NCBI RefSeq assembly: GCF_000724545.1
Contig: NZ_JHBV01000038.1
Location: 19,793-83,792 of the forward strand
Direction: 5' to 3'
DNA length: 64,000 bases
Origin: Aureispira sp. CCB-QB1
GTDB lineage: Bacteria; Bacteroidota; Bacteroidia; Chitinophagales; Saprospiraceae
Position numbers and translations under genes: made by a program. The notes beneath the pieces were generated by a model. The model was given only the letters and a program-made list of their open reading frames with translations, was not told where the DNA came from and searched no databases. Positions 1-8,809 of the stretch are shown here, piece after piece. Each line of letters begins with the position of its first letter. The stretch's first letter is position 1.

Positions 1-268
1 CTCCTTCTTCGGCATCATCTACCAAATGCCCCACATCTGTAATATTACGAACATAACGAACCTTGTACCCTAAGTACATCAAATAGCGGTAGACCAAATC
101 GAATGAAAAGAACGTACGACAATTTCCTAAGTGCACCTCATTATAAACAGTAGGACCACAAACATACATTCCGACATAGCCAGGTGTTAGTGATTCAAAT
201 TTTTCTTTCTCACGTGTCAACGTATTGGTTACCGTCAACTCATACTTAGGTTTAAATTCTTGTTCCAT
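1..268 (-). CDS. cysS: Cysteinyl-tRNA synthetase, N-terminal part
   Basis: The reverse strand from an ATG at 268 encodes the first 89 residues of a class I aminoacyl-tRNA synthetase, which charges tRNA-Cys in the cytoplasm. The stretch [20 protein letters not shown] holds the zinc-binding Cys of the CGPTVY motif and the HIGH-type ATP signature, here read as [20 protein letters not shown] is also typical of CysRS. The gene leaves the window at base 1, so the KMSKS motif and anticodon domain cannot be seen. The upstream 500 bp carries a palindromic repeat. The identity is clear; only the length is unknown. Confidence 0.95.
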   Translation of the reverse strand, partial: MEQEFKPKYELTVTNTLTREKEKFESLTPGYVGMYVCGPTVYNEVHLGNCRTFFSFDLVYRYLMYLGYKVRYVRNITDVGHLVDDAEEG

Positions 269-788
269 CGTACTTTTTGTTCATTGATAATTATGATAAT
301 AATTGTTTAGACCTATTGTCTAGTGGTTAGCAAAGCTAAAAAAAACTGTTTAGAAATTAACGAAACAGTCTTTAAACATAGTAGTTCGTTGATTATTCCC
401 TGCGGTCATGAGATCGCTATCGCTTAGTTGTTTACTTTTTTAGCTCGCTGCGCTCGTGAGATCGCAAGCTTAGTTACCAAAAAGACAAAAAAGCACATTT
501 ATATTAGTTTGATAATCAAAATTTTAACACAAAACACGATAAAATCATAATTTATTAATTATCAACTGCGCAGCACTCACGAAGTAAACTAATAAAGTTT
601 AGCTTCGCTGCTACTGCGTGGTTTCAACGAACTATTGTAAACAAAAATAGTTTTCTAAATTGTAAAATTCTAATTTAACCTTAGAATGTATTCACTAGTC
701 CACGAATTCTTTTAGTCTATTATGCCCATTAGAGCGTAATTTTTTATGTTGTGGGTCTCTTCATTGTTACAGCTTTTGTACTTCTCCA
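269..788. other. Intergenic region, repeat-filled
   Basis: This 520-bp gap separates the cysS start from the end of the cytochrome peroxidase gene, both on the minus strand. No credible ORF or structural RNA was seen. About half of it (383-633) is a large copy of the palindromic element family described separately. The rest is A+T-rich and unremarkable. Confidence 0.6.
383..633. repeat. Long palindromic intergenic element, group A, largest copy
   Basis: The ends are exact inverted 10-mers, AGTTCGTTGA at 383-392 and TCAACGAACT at 624-633. Inside lie CCTGCGGTC.TGAGATCGCT, the A+T-rich TTTGATAATCAAAATTTTAA and a CTGCTACTGCGTGG module. The element at 41342-41514 matches most of its length but lacks about 36 bp (near 441-476) that repeats the GAGATCGC motif. 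Smaller copies lie near 11268, 21423, 23187 and 63134. It encodes no ORF. It could be a non-autonomous mobile repeat or an RNA hairpin; function is unknown. Confidence 0.75.
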
Positions 789-2138
789 TTAATTACAGCC
801 CAGATCTATTTTTGACTGTGCATCGGCATTTGGGAAACAAGCACCTGTAGGCAGGCTGCTAGGTACATAACGATCCAAATAATCGTCGTGCAAAGCATTG
901 TCAATAAAATCGGCAATCTGATCAACTTGTTCCTCTGTCAATCCTAAAGGGACAAACATAGGAGACAATCTATTGGCAGGCACATTAGGGTTTTCGGCTA
1001 TGCCTTTATTTTTATAATCAACCATTGCTCGCACAGAACCAAAAGAGCCGCCATGTCCTTCAAAAGGCGAATCTCTAACATTGTAAAGTTGAGGAACTTT
1101 AAAACGATACATATCCGCTGCGTTCCCTGTAAAACCACCACGTCCCAATGTTTCTATACTATCTATAGATGTATTGTATATCGGGGCACTAGTGTTTTGA
1201 TACAAATCTTTTGTTCCAAAAGCATGAAAGCCTTCTGTTGCTAAGGATGGTCCATTGTGACAACGGTAACAACCTGCTTCTCCAAAAAACAACAACGCAC
1301 CTTGCTTCTGTTGATCGGTCATAGCCGTATAATTACCTCTAACCCATTCTTGAAAAGGGGCTTTGTTTGCCATAACAGTGCGAGAATAAGCAGCTATTGC
1401 CAATCCTGCCATCTTATTAGTATAACGCTCCGCAACTGGTACGGTAGGAAAAGCAGCATCAAACAAATCTTTATAAGCGGTTCCTTGAATGACCGCTGGG
1501 TCCATATTTTGGCGATGTCCTTTTAAAGCGACAATACTTTGAGTTTCGACCCCTTCAAACCCCAAGTGATTTTTAGAAAAAGCAGGTCCTACCCATCGTG
1601 CCTCTGTTCCCAAATTAGAGCCAGTAGCTCCCATCGAACCGTTCCATCGCATTACTTTTTGATACGCAACATTAAGCAACGAAGGAGTTCTGGTTTCTTG
1701 TACATCTATAGAATCCAATGGGCAAAGTGGGTCTACTACTCGACCTTCTCCTTGTACTCCAAAACCTGTTCCACCATCAGCAATTCCCTGTGCCATTCCT
1801 GCTTGAAAACCAGCCGCTGCATGGTGACAAGTAGCGCAAGAAATTGCCTTCATGCTTCCTGAAAATTTTACATCTACAGCAAAAGCAGTTTCATGATAAA
1901 TGAGCTTACCCAATTCTATTTTCTCTGCTGTTAACGGGTTTTTAGGGTCTTGGGGAATATTTTCCAAATCATCACTATCTGGAAGTTGATAATAGCTAAC
2001 ACCTTCACCATAAGATGAGGTTTTCATTTGCTGAATCAACTGTTCATCTAATGGATTAAGTGTTTCTTCCTGACAGCCTATTTGGCTTAGTAGTATAGGT
2101 AGTAGCAACAAAGCAGCAAAACTGTATGTCTTTTTCAT
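789..2138 (-). CDS. Di-haem cytochrome c peroxidase / MauG-family lipoprotein
   Basis: The 449-residue product is a c-type cytochrome of the bacterial cytochrome c peroxidase/MauG family, which reduces peroxide or performs related haem redox chemistry outside the inner membrane. Two CxxCH haem sites are visible, SCATCHH near residue 100 and CYRCHNG near 290, as expected for a di-haem protein. The N-terminus is a lipoprotein signal peptide ending in the lipobox SQIGC, so it is probably membrane-anchored. The gene stands alone, with about 270 bp of A+T-rich sequence upstream. The substrate cannot be told from sequence: peroxidase and MauG-like oxidase are both possible. Confidence 0.88.
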   Translation of the reverse strand: MKKTYSFAALLLLPILLSQIGCQEETLNPLDEQLIQQMKTSSYGEGVSYYQLPDSDDLENIPQDPKNPLTAEKIELGKLIYHETAFAVDVKFSGSMKAISCATCHHAAAGFQAGMAQGIADGGTGFGVQGEGRVVDPLCPLDSIDVQETRTPSLLNVAYQKVMRWNGSMGATGSNLGTEARWVGPAFSKNHLGFEGVETQSIVALKGHRQNMDPAVIQGTAYKDLFDAAFPTVPVAERYTNKMAGLAIAAYSRTVMANKAPFQEWVRGNYTAMTDQQKQGALLFFGEAGCYRCHNGPSLATEGFHAFGTKDLYQNTSAPIYNTSIDSIETLGRGGFTGNAADMYRFKVPQLYNVRDSPFEGHGGSFGSVRAMVDYKNKGIAENPNVPANRLSPMFVPLGLTEEQVDQIADFIDNALHDDYLDRYVPSSLPTGACFPNADAQSKIDLGCN

Positions 2139-2411
2139 GTGTCCAGTTATTTAAAGTCTTTTAACTCCTTTGAATGGACGTACAAATTAGAGGGGGTCTA
2201 TATTTAATCCTTACAAAGGGGTCTTTTTAATGAGTTAATTAATAATTATTTTGTGTTGTTTTCTAAAATCATGACTTCATCCAATTTACATTGTATGTAT
2301 AACGTGCTATCCTGCTAATATATAAGCAGTCAATACTGATTTACTAAAAATTTTAATATAGAATAATTGCTTGGTAAAAATTAGATCAAAAAATAAACGA
2401 ACCCAGCAGTA

Positions 2412-3212
2412 TCAATTCTTCAACACTAAAATATGTTCTTTGATAAAACATTTTAGTTTCTCTAAAAAACGTTGTTTCGCTTGAATATGTGGAGCATGCG
2501 CACAATTGTCAATTTCCCACACTTCTGTTGGGGCTTCCAAATAATCGGCAATTAAGTGCAGTTGTTCCAAAGTTGCATATTCATCCTCTTTTCCTTGTAC
2601 CAATAAGGCAGGACAGTTTATTTTTGGCAAATAATGCGTAACATTCCAAGACTTAAATTCTGGATTCAACCAAGTATTGGCCCATGCCCAAAACAAATCA
2701 TTTGCTTTGTTGCCATGATATCGTTCCAATTTAGCTCGAATATTATTTTTATCGTAATTAGAGACAGCCTCTTGTATTCCTTTTATAGTTATTTCTTCTA
2801 CCAGCACGTGCGCAGCAGCTGTTATCACCATTGAAACAGGATAAAGAGCAGCATAAATTAAAGCAATTGTAGCCCCATCGCTATGCCCTATCAAAATAGG
2901 ACGGTCAATTTTTAATTGTTGTAATAATTGAGGAAGATAAACCTCTGCTTCAACCTCTAGATAATTTAAAGGTCGTGGACTGTTTAAAGGATCAGATTCT
3001 CCATGCCCTTGTCGTTCGTACATTATTATATCTAGTCCCGTTGCTTCTGCCACCAAATTGGGAAAGTCTTTCCACAAATCAATGCATCCTAGACCTTCAT
3101 GCAAAAATACAATGGTTGGTGTATCGTTGTTGGTTCTCTTCTGTTTTAAATGCCTTACACGAAGTTTTTTATCCAATATGGTTACAAAACGATCTATTCT
3201 TTCCTGCTTCAT
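2412..3212 (-). CDS. Alpha/beta-hydrolase fold protein
   Basis: This is a hydrolase of the alpha/beta fold. HEGLGCIDLWKDFP marks the oxyanion-hole region, GHSDGATIAL is the nucleophile elbow with Ser in GHSDG, and NCAHAPHIQ supplies the catalytic His. I start it at Met 3212 (MKQERIDRF), giving 266 residues. An in-frame Met at 3308 would add 32 residues with no homology-like character. The substrate is unknown; esterase or lipase-like roles are typical of the family. It is a lone gene between lipoprotein genes on the same strand. Confidence 0.82.
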   Translation of the reverse strand: MKQERIDRFVTILDKKLRVRHLKQKRTNNDTPTIVFLHEGLGCIDLWKDFPNLVAEATGLDIIMYERQGHGESDPLNSPRPLNYLEVEAEVYLPQLLQQLKIDRPILIGHSDGATIALIYAALYPVSMVITAAAHVLVEEITIKGIQEAVSNYDKNNIRAKLERYHGNKANDLFWAWANTWLNPEFKSWNVTHYLPKINCPALLVQGKEDEYATLEQLHLIADYLEAPTEVWEIDNCAHAPHIQAKQRFLEKLKCFIKEHILVLKN

Positions 3213-3384
3213 TTTTGAATGCTTGTTGTTAAATTTTTGGCAAGATAGAGAAAATGCAAAAGCGACACAAACAAAAGGTCTGTATCGCTCTTTATTCTTG
3301 TAAGCCACTTATGGCTTTTAATGTTTATCTATTGTTTTAACGTATGAAATTCCCTTACAACACAAAATAGTCTAGTAAGTGATG

Positions 3385-4170
3385 TTAGTTCATTGTAATA
3401 TTCATAGACCAAAGACCATAGGATACGGTTGCTGTAGCATCACAAGTGTTTGGACCGTAATCAATTTTTCGAACAACGCCACCACCAGCAGGCTGTACCT
3501 CTACAACGCCTTGTTGTACCCAGTTGCAGCTATTCGCTTTGATAACGGGAGTTGTAATTTGTGCGGTATATGCATTTCCATTTCTAGTAGTCCCATTGGC
3601 ACTTCCTGTTAATTGCCAAACATCATCTGTAATATCCAGAGGCGTATTGGTACCATCTATCCATGCATACTCTTTTACTGCGTCACGATGTATGACATCT
3701 CCAGTTGGAGTAGTTACTTGTCCATTCGTTACTGTAGAACGAAATGTTGGATTTCCATTCACAGTACCTAAGTTTTCAATAACATTTGTTCCCGCAACTT
3801 TATACCCATTTACGGTATAATCTGTTGTAGTAATCGTCACCGTAGTACCTGTAGCATTCCAGCGACCACTATACACCGCTGTGATTACTCCAGAACGCAC
3901 ACGACCATCTCCACATCCCGTTGAGGCATTAAAATCGGCCGTTACTGTTATTGGAAATGTTGTGCCACTAAGCGTCAAGTTAGCACAAGCTCGTAAATTA
4001 TTATTATCATTAGATTCACCACTCATAGCATTGTAGACATCATCAAAAGCCAAATCAGCCATTGTATCATCTGTAGAGTATGTCCAGTCTGCGGCTTCTT
4101 GTTTTTCACAAGCAGTTGTTACTAACAAAAGCGTAGCAATGCTCAAGGTAAAATAACTCAGTAGTTTCAT
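3385..4170 (-). CDS. Conserved Bacteroidota-type lipoprotein of unknown function
   Basis: The 261-residue product starts with a lipoprotein signal peptide (lipobox VTTAC, then EKQE). The mature part is Thr/Asn-rich and likely all-beta, with GRVRSGVITAVYSGRW and TARNGNAY-like strands (here TTRNGNAYTAQITTP). It resembles, from memory, a family of uncharacterised Bacteroidota lipoproteins with the same RxGxIxVxYxGxW layout. Four Cys remain in the mature protein. No catalytic motif is visible, and function is unknown. Confidence 0.75.
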   Translation of the reverse strand: MKLLSYFTLSIATLLLVTTACEKQEAADWTYSTDDTMADLAFDDVYNAMSGESNDNNNLRACANLTLSGTTFPITVTADFNASTGCGDGRVRSGVITAVYSGRWNATGTTVTITTTDYTVNGYKVAGTNVIENLGTVNGNPTFRSTVTNGQVTTPTGDVIHRDAVKEYAWIDGTNTPLDITDDVWQLTGSANGTTRNGNAYTAQITTPVIKANSCNWVQQGVVEVQPAGGGVVRKIDYGPNTCDATATVSYGLWSMNITMN

Positions 4171-4381
4171 AATATTACTTTTTTTTTAAGATAGGGATTA
4201 AATAATGCGAATGTGGTTCAAGTTTTTCGGGGAGGAATATAGTTTTCCCGTTTAGGTTAGACTATTGAGATGTCTATAAGTTTAATTTTTTTTTCTTTAA
4301 AATAACAAATTCAATACCAATCGAAGCATTCAGGGGCTTAATTATTCACAATGAGTTTTTTATGCGATTAACAATAAAAAA

Positions 4382-4415
4382 AAGCCTCATCATTAATTAT
4401 TAAATGACGAGGCTT
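4382..4415 (-). terminator. Rho-independent terminator after the E2 gene
   Basis: The arms AAGCCTCATCATT and AATGACGAGGCTT form a 13-bp stem with one G-T pair. On the minus strand it is followed by a run of T. It lies 32 bp past the stop of the E2 gene that ends at 4447. Confidence 0.85.
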
Positions 4416-4446
4416 GTAATTCTTTAACTATAAAAGTTAATTATTC

Positions 4447-5775
4447 TTAGATGCTTCTATTCACATCGAATTTTTCTAGGTAATCTGCTACTCGGCGCAA
4501 GAAAGAACCTCCTAACATTCCGTCTACTACTCTATGGTCATAAGACAAAGACAAGAACATCATGTGGCGCACAGCAATGACATCACCATGAGGTGTTTCC
4601 ATAACAGCTGGTTTTTTGCGGATAGCCCCTACAGCCAAAATGGCTACTTGAGGTTGATTAATGATTGGAGTTCCCATTACATTACCAAATGTTCCTACAT
4701 TAGTTAAAGTAAATGTTCCTCCCTGAATTTCATCAGGACGTAGTTGGTTGTTTCGAGCACGGTTTGCTAAGTCGTTAACATTCTTTGTTAATCCAACCAT
4801 ATTTAGGTTTTCTGCATTTTTAATAACAGGTACAATCAAATTACCAGTAGGCAAAGCTGCAGCCATCCCTATATTAATATCTTTATAACGTACAATTTGA
4901 TCGCCATCAACAGCAACATTGACCATTGGGAAATCTTGAATGGCTTTCACGACAGCTTCCATAAAAATTGGAGTAAACGTGATTTTTTCGCCATGACGCT
5001 CTTGGAAATCTTTTTTGATGCTATTTCTCCAGTTAACAATGTCCGTTACATCTGCTTCTACAAAAGAAGTAACGTGTGGAGATACATGTTTAGACATCAC
5101 CATATGATCGGCAATCAAACGGCGCATACGATCCATTTCAACAATCTCAACATTTCCGCTTCTATTAACAGGCGGTGTTTTGAATTGAGGAGCTGCAACA
5201 GTATTATTAGCAGCAGTAGGTTGTGACGTTTTAGCTGTAGTAGTTGGTGTCGTAGCAACAGGGGCATTGCCTCTATTTTCGATGTAAGCCAACATATCAC
5301 TTTTAGTAACTCTACTGTTTTTGCCTGTTCCTGTAATTTTTTCTAGTTCTTCTAATCCAATGCCCTCTTCTTTTGCCATACTCTTCACCAATGGAGAATA
5401 AAAGCGATTAGAAGAAGAAGTATCTAAATTAGCAGAAGGAGTAGCCACAGTACCGTTATTTTGTGCGGCAGGTTGTTTTACCTCCTCAGAAGTTGTTTCC
5501 ACGACCGCAGGAGATGCTTGAACCTCTGCTGCACTATCTGTTTCAATCATAGCAATAGCAGCACCAACAGCGACGGTATCACCTTCTTGAAATAGGATTT
5601 CTACTAGCTTACCCTCTACTGGAGAAGGTACTTCCGTATCTACTTTATCTGTTGCAATTACCACCACATTTTCATCCATCTCAATCGTGTCTCCAACCTG
5701 TTTTTCCCAAGTAAGAATGGTTGCCTCCATAACACTTTCGCCCAGTTTGGGCATTATTAGCTCGACTTTTGCCAT
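4447..5775 (-). CDS. 2-oxo acid dehydrogenase E2 (dihydrolipoamide acyltransferase), probably branched-chain type
   Basis: The 442-residue E2 core enzyme transfers an acyl group from lipoamide to CoA. Domains in order are a lipoyl domain (residues 1-75, lipoyl Lys in IATDKVDTEV near residue 44), an Ala/Thr/Pro-rich linker, a peripheral subunit-binding domain (FYSPLVKSMAKEEGIGLEEL) and the catalytic domain ending in SYDHRVVDGMLGGSFLRR with the active-site His and Asp. The sequence HVSPHVTSFVEADVT and the GMLGGSFL ending fit the branched-chain/2-oxoglutarate side of the family better than the pyruvate E2 at 12259. The matching E1 and E3 genes are not in the window. It is probably monocistronic, given its own -7 box and terminator. 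Confidence 0.88.
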   Translation of the reverse strand: MAKVELIMPKLGESVMEATILTWEKQVGDTIEMDENVVVIATDKVDTEVPSPVEGKLVEILFQEGDTVAVGAAIAMIETDSAAEVQASPAVVETTSEEVKQPAAQNNGTVATPSANLDTSSSNRFYSPLVKSMAKEEGIGLEELEKITGTGKNSRVTKSDMLAYIENRGNAPVATTPTTTAKTSQPTAANNTVAAPQFKTPPVNRSGNVEIVEMDRMRRLIADHMVMSKHVSPHVTSFVEADVTDIVNWRNSIKKDFQERHGEKITFTPIFMEAVVKAIQDFPMVNVAVDGDQIVRYKDINIGMAAALPTGNLIVPVIKNAENLNMVGLTKNVNDLANRARNNQLRPDEIQGGTFTLTNVGTFGNVMGTPIINQPQVAILAVGAIRKKPAVMETPHGDVIAVRHMMFLSLSYDHRVVDGMLGGSFLRRVADYLEKFDVNRSI

Positions 5776-5814
5776 TGTACTAAAATATTTGGTGTAAAAA
5801 TCCTAATTCAAGCG

Positions 5815-5822
5815 CAAAAGTA
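5815..5822 (-). promoter_or_regulatory. Putative Bacteroidota -7 box for the E2 gene
   Basis: On the minus strand this reads TACTTTTG, an exact fit to the TAnnTTTG motif, 40 bp ahead of the ATG. I see no clear TTTG -33 box at the usual spacing, so support is partial. Confidence 0.45.
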
Positions 5823-6056
5823 ACAAAAAACATGAATTTATAATAATAAATACCGAGCTTTTATCAAAAGCAGTTCAAATAAAAATAATTTTTAGATTTT
5901 ACAAAACTATACTTTTACCGAACATTACCATTTTTTGCTACTCTCAAAATCTATTTTTCAGAATTTTATTTGGTTCTTTTATAAAAACAAGCTGTATAAG
6001 GCATGTATCGCTCTTGCAACAATGTTTTTAAATGCCAAATACTAAACGCATACTTA

Positions 6057-8438
6057 TTAAAAATAAACTTGATAAAATAAGTTGGGAATAATACCAAACT
6101 GTTGTGTCCTAACAATTTCTTCTGTTGTAGGGTTGTAACGAACTTCAAAATCATTGCGAAAAGCAGCTACATTTTGCACAACTAAAAAGATATGATGTGA
6201 AATTCGTTTTCTACGGTGATTAAATCGAGCACCAACACGTACATCGATTCGTTTGTATAATCCCAATTCTTGGCTATAAGCTTGATCTTCCAATAGTACT
6301 TCTCTACCTGCACGCTTAGAAGCTTCCAAATCTATTGGCGTATAAGGCAGCCCTCCATGCAAATTGAATCTAAAATCACCGTAAATTACATTTTGCTTTT
6401 CTTTTCCTATTTTAAATTCTTTCCCCATTACTAAAGAGGTTACATATTGAGCATCGAAAGCACTTCTACGCCATACTTCATCACTACCTTGGTACATGGA
6501 ACGCTGATAAGCTGCTGACAACAACCCATACAGACCTTTGTTAAAGAATTTTTCTACTGAAATTTCGACACCATAATTTAAGGATTTACCTGTACTTTGT
6601 AGCCCCGTTGAGTCAGGATAGATGGCAAAATTTCCATGATTAACTATAGAAAAACTATTACGTTCTCTATCTACCGCTAGATTTGTATTGTATGAGACAT
6701 AGGCATTCGCTTTGATACCCCAGAAACGAGCTAAATAAGTATCATAAGACAATGCCAACTGATGGCTCCTATTTAATCCTAACTCTCGGTTACTATCATC
6801 ATAAGTTCCATCCGCTTGTTTCTTTACCAAAAAAGCAACCGCAAAAGATTGAATTTTGCTTGTCCAGCCATATCCTAAGCTAATTCTATGACGTTTCCCC
6901 ACTCGCCAATCTAATGCAAGCCTTGGTTCTATTGCCCATGAATTCTTATTCAAAGACCAATACATTCCTTGTACACCTAAAACAAAAGCAAATGCACTTG
7001 AAAATTTATATCGTGCCTCAGCAAAAGCATTTGCTAACACTTGAATATCATCCGCCATAGAATGCAATTCGTTTCGTCTACGCCACTCTCCTTTCACAGA
7101 TATAAAGTGAACATATGCACTAGCCCCTCCTCTCAATACAAATTGAGGACTAAACTTTTTGCTCAGTAGCGTTGAGATACCTGCACGTTGACGGAAATTT
7201 CTAACAGTAAAAAATGGCACTAAAGTATCGGGAAAAATCGTATCACGGTGCAATTTATAATCTTCGATTAAATAAGATAGTGTTGTTTTGAGAGACACAT
7301 CATTTTCAAAATGTTTTAGATGGTTCAACCCTGCCAACCCAAAACCAGTATTAATATAAAAGTTAATCCCTGCATTGACAAATGCATCTTCGTCTATTGC
7401 TCCTTCATCCAAAACGGCAATATCAGAAAGTCCTCCTACTCCAAACAAGGAAAAATGCCCTGCTTTCTTAGTAGGAATATCAATTTTAAAATTAACATCA
7501 TAATACCTAGGCGTAGCATTGGTTCCCAAGCTTAATCCAATTTGCTGTAAAACGTCAAAAATACCTGCACGAGCAGCTATCGCATAAGAAGCACCTTTCT
7601 TTTTAAAAGGTCCTTCTGCAATAAATTCTGCTCCATACACACTCAACAAAGCCGAAAATTCATGACGTTGGTTATTTCCTCGACGCATATTAATATCAAA
7701 CATTCCTGCATACACGTTGTTGTATCGAGCAGAGAAAGCTCCATTCACAAAATCCGAAGAAGCCAATAAATTGTTATTTAGCAACGGGAACAATGCCCCA
7801 GTATTTCCCATTGTAGCAAAATGATGAGGATTTTCTACAGGTACTCCCTCTATCATCCATTGGATACCATAAGGGCTATATCCTCTAGATACAATATAGT
7901 TTTGCGCATCGTCTGTATTTAGTAAGCCAGGATAATTAGTTACGGCTCTCGCTGGTCCTCCAAATCCTGTAATGTATCGATTCGTTTCTTCTATATTAAA
8001 GGGTCGAGCACTCACCACATTCATCTCATCAATGGTTATCATTTTAGCATTCTTGATTCGACCATCTGTTGTTGCTTCTATGGTTGCAATTTCAATTTCT
8101 ACCTCTTCTTCCATCTTTATCTTCATAACAGACTGTTTACCTGCTATAACCAGCTCAGTATAAACTACATCATAATAACCGTAGCCATTAGCCCGAATTC
8201 TTTGATAACCAATAGGTACATTTTTTAGTTCAAATGAACCGTCCTCACTAGAGATTGCCGCAACCCTTGGCGTGTAATTTAATAACTCAACTAATACATT
8301 AGAGAGTCCTTTTCCTGTCACTTGGTCGACTACTTGACCTCGTACTGTTTGCAACTTAACAGACTTATCTCCTTGTTGAGCACAAAGCGTGTTCATCAAA
8401 AGAAAAAAGCCAAAAATAATTCCTAATTTATGATACAT
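6057..8438 (-). CDS. TonB-dependent receptor with N-terminal carboxypeptidase-regulatory-like domain
   Basis: The 793-residue outer-membrane protein begins with a signal peptide ending ...NTLCAQ. Next comes a carboxypeptidase-D regulatory-like beta-sandwich (residues about 30-115: VRGQVVDQVTGKGLSNVLVE, with GSFELKNVPIGY), and then a plug domain containing TNYPGLLNTDD and YIVSRGYSPYGIQWMIEGVP. The rest is a beta-barrel rich in aromatic strands. This is the usual layout of Bacteroidota TonB receptors that import chelates, glycans or peptides with energy from TonB-ExbBD. It has no SusD-like partner beside it, so the ligand is open. It is unusually compact for the class. Confidence 0.87.
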   Translation of the reverse strand: MYHKLGIIFGFFLLMNTLCAQQGDKSVKLQTVRGQVVDQVTGKGLSNVLVELLNYTPRVAAISSEDGSFELKNVPIGYQRIRANGYGYYDVVYTELVIAGKQSVMKIKMEEEVEIEIATIEATTDGRIKNAKMITIDEMNVVSARPFNIEETNRYITGFGGPARAVTNYPGLLNTDDAQNYIVSRGYSPYGIQWMIEGVPVENPHHFATMGNTGALFPLLNNNLLASSDFVNGAFSARYNNVYAGMFDINMRRGNNQRHEFSALLSVYGAEFIAEGPFKKKGASYAIAARAGIFDVLQQIGLSLGTNATPRYYDVNFKIDIPTKKAGHFSLFGVGGLSDIAVLDEGAIDEDAFVNAGINFYINTGFGLAGLNHLKHFENDVSLKTTLSYLIEDYKLHRDTIFPDTLVPFFTVRNFRQRAGISTLLSKKFSPQFVLRGGASAYVHFISVKGEWRRRNELHSMADDIQVLANAFAEARYKFSSAFAFVLGVQGMYWSLNKNSWAIEPRLALDWRVGKRHRISLGYGWTSKIQSFAVAFLVKKQADGTYDDSNRELGLNRSHQLALSYDTYLARFWGIKANAYVSYNTNLAVDRERNSFSIVNHGNFAIYPDSTGLQSTGKSLNYGVEISVEKFFNKGLYGLLSAAYQRSMYQGSDEVWRRSAFDAQYVTSLVMGKEFKIGKEKQNVIYGDFRFNLHGGLPYTPIDLEASKRAGREVLLEDQAYSQELGLYKRIDVRVGARFNHRRKRISHHIFLVVQNVAAFRNDFEVRYNPTTEEIVRTQQFGIIPNLFYQVYF

Positions 8439-8809
8439 TGTTTATTTGGATTAATTGGTTTTACTATGAGACTTCTATTTTTGCCTTTTTTTAGTAAAAA
8501 TAGATTGTATTTTAAGGGGTAAAATTTTGCGCTATTTCAATAAATAACGCAGCAAGATAATAAGATATATAGTTTTTTTTTAGTGCCAAAGCAAAAACCG
8601 CCTATCCTCTTCCTCTCCACAATACATCCTACACCAACACAACCCAACATAAACAATTAATTAACAAACACTTAACACCAAATCAAGCCAAAAAGTTAAA
8701 GTCGTTTCTATGCCCATAAAAAAACCATTTTAAATTAAATTTAAAATGGTTTATAATGCTTTCGATTATCAGCTATACCAGTAGGTGAATCAATCTATCA
8801 ATATTATAT
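8439..8809. other. Intergenic region between TonB receptor and cinA
   Basis: The 371 bp holds the cinA terminator near 8722-8752. The remainder, presumably containing the receptor promoter and leader, is A+T-rich with no ORF, RNA or repeat that I could identify. Confidence 0.5.
8722..8752 (-). terminator. cinA: Terminator after cinA
   Basis: The arms AAACCATTTTAAATT and AATTTAAAATGGTTT are a perfect 15-bp inverted repeat, followed on the minus strand by a run of T. It starts 58 bp beyond the cinA stop. Confidence 0.85.

Noticed and set aside
383..633. Palindromic elements as CRISPR or IS ends
   Set aside because: There are no regular spacers and no cas or transposase gene; the element is a single palindrome per site.
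1053..1862. Plus-strand frames opposite the cytochrome peroxidase gene
   Set aside because: They are antisense shadows of a clear gene with CxxCH motifs and lack any feature of their own.
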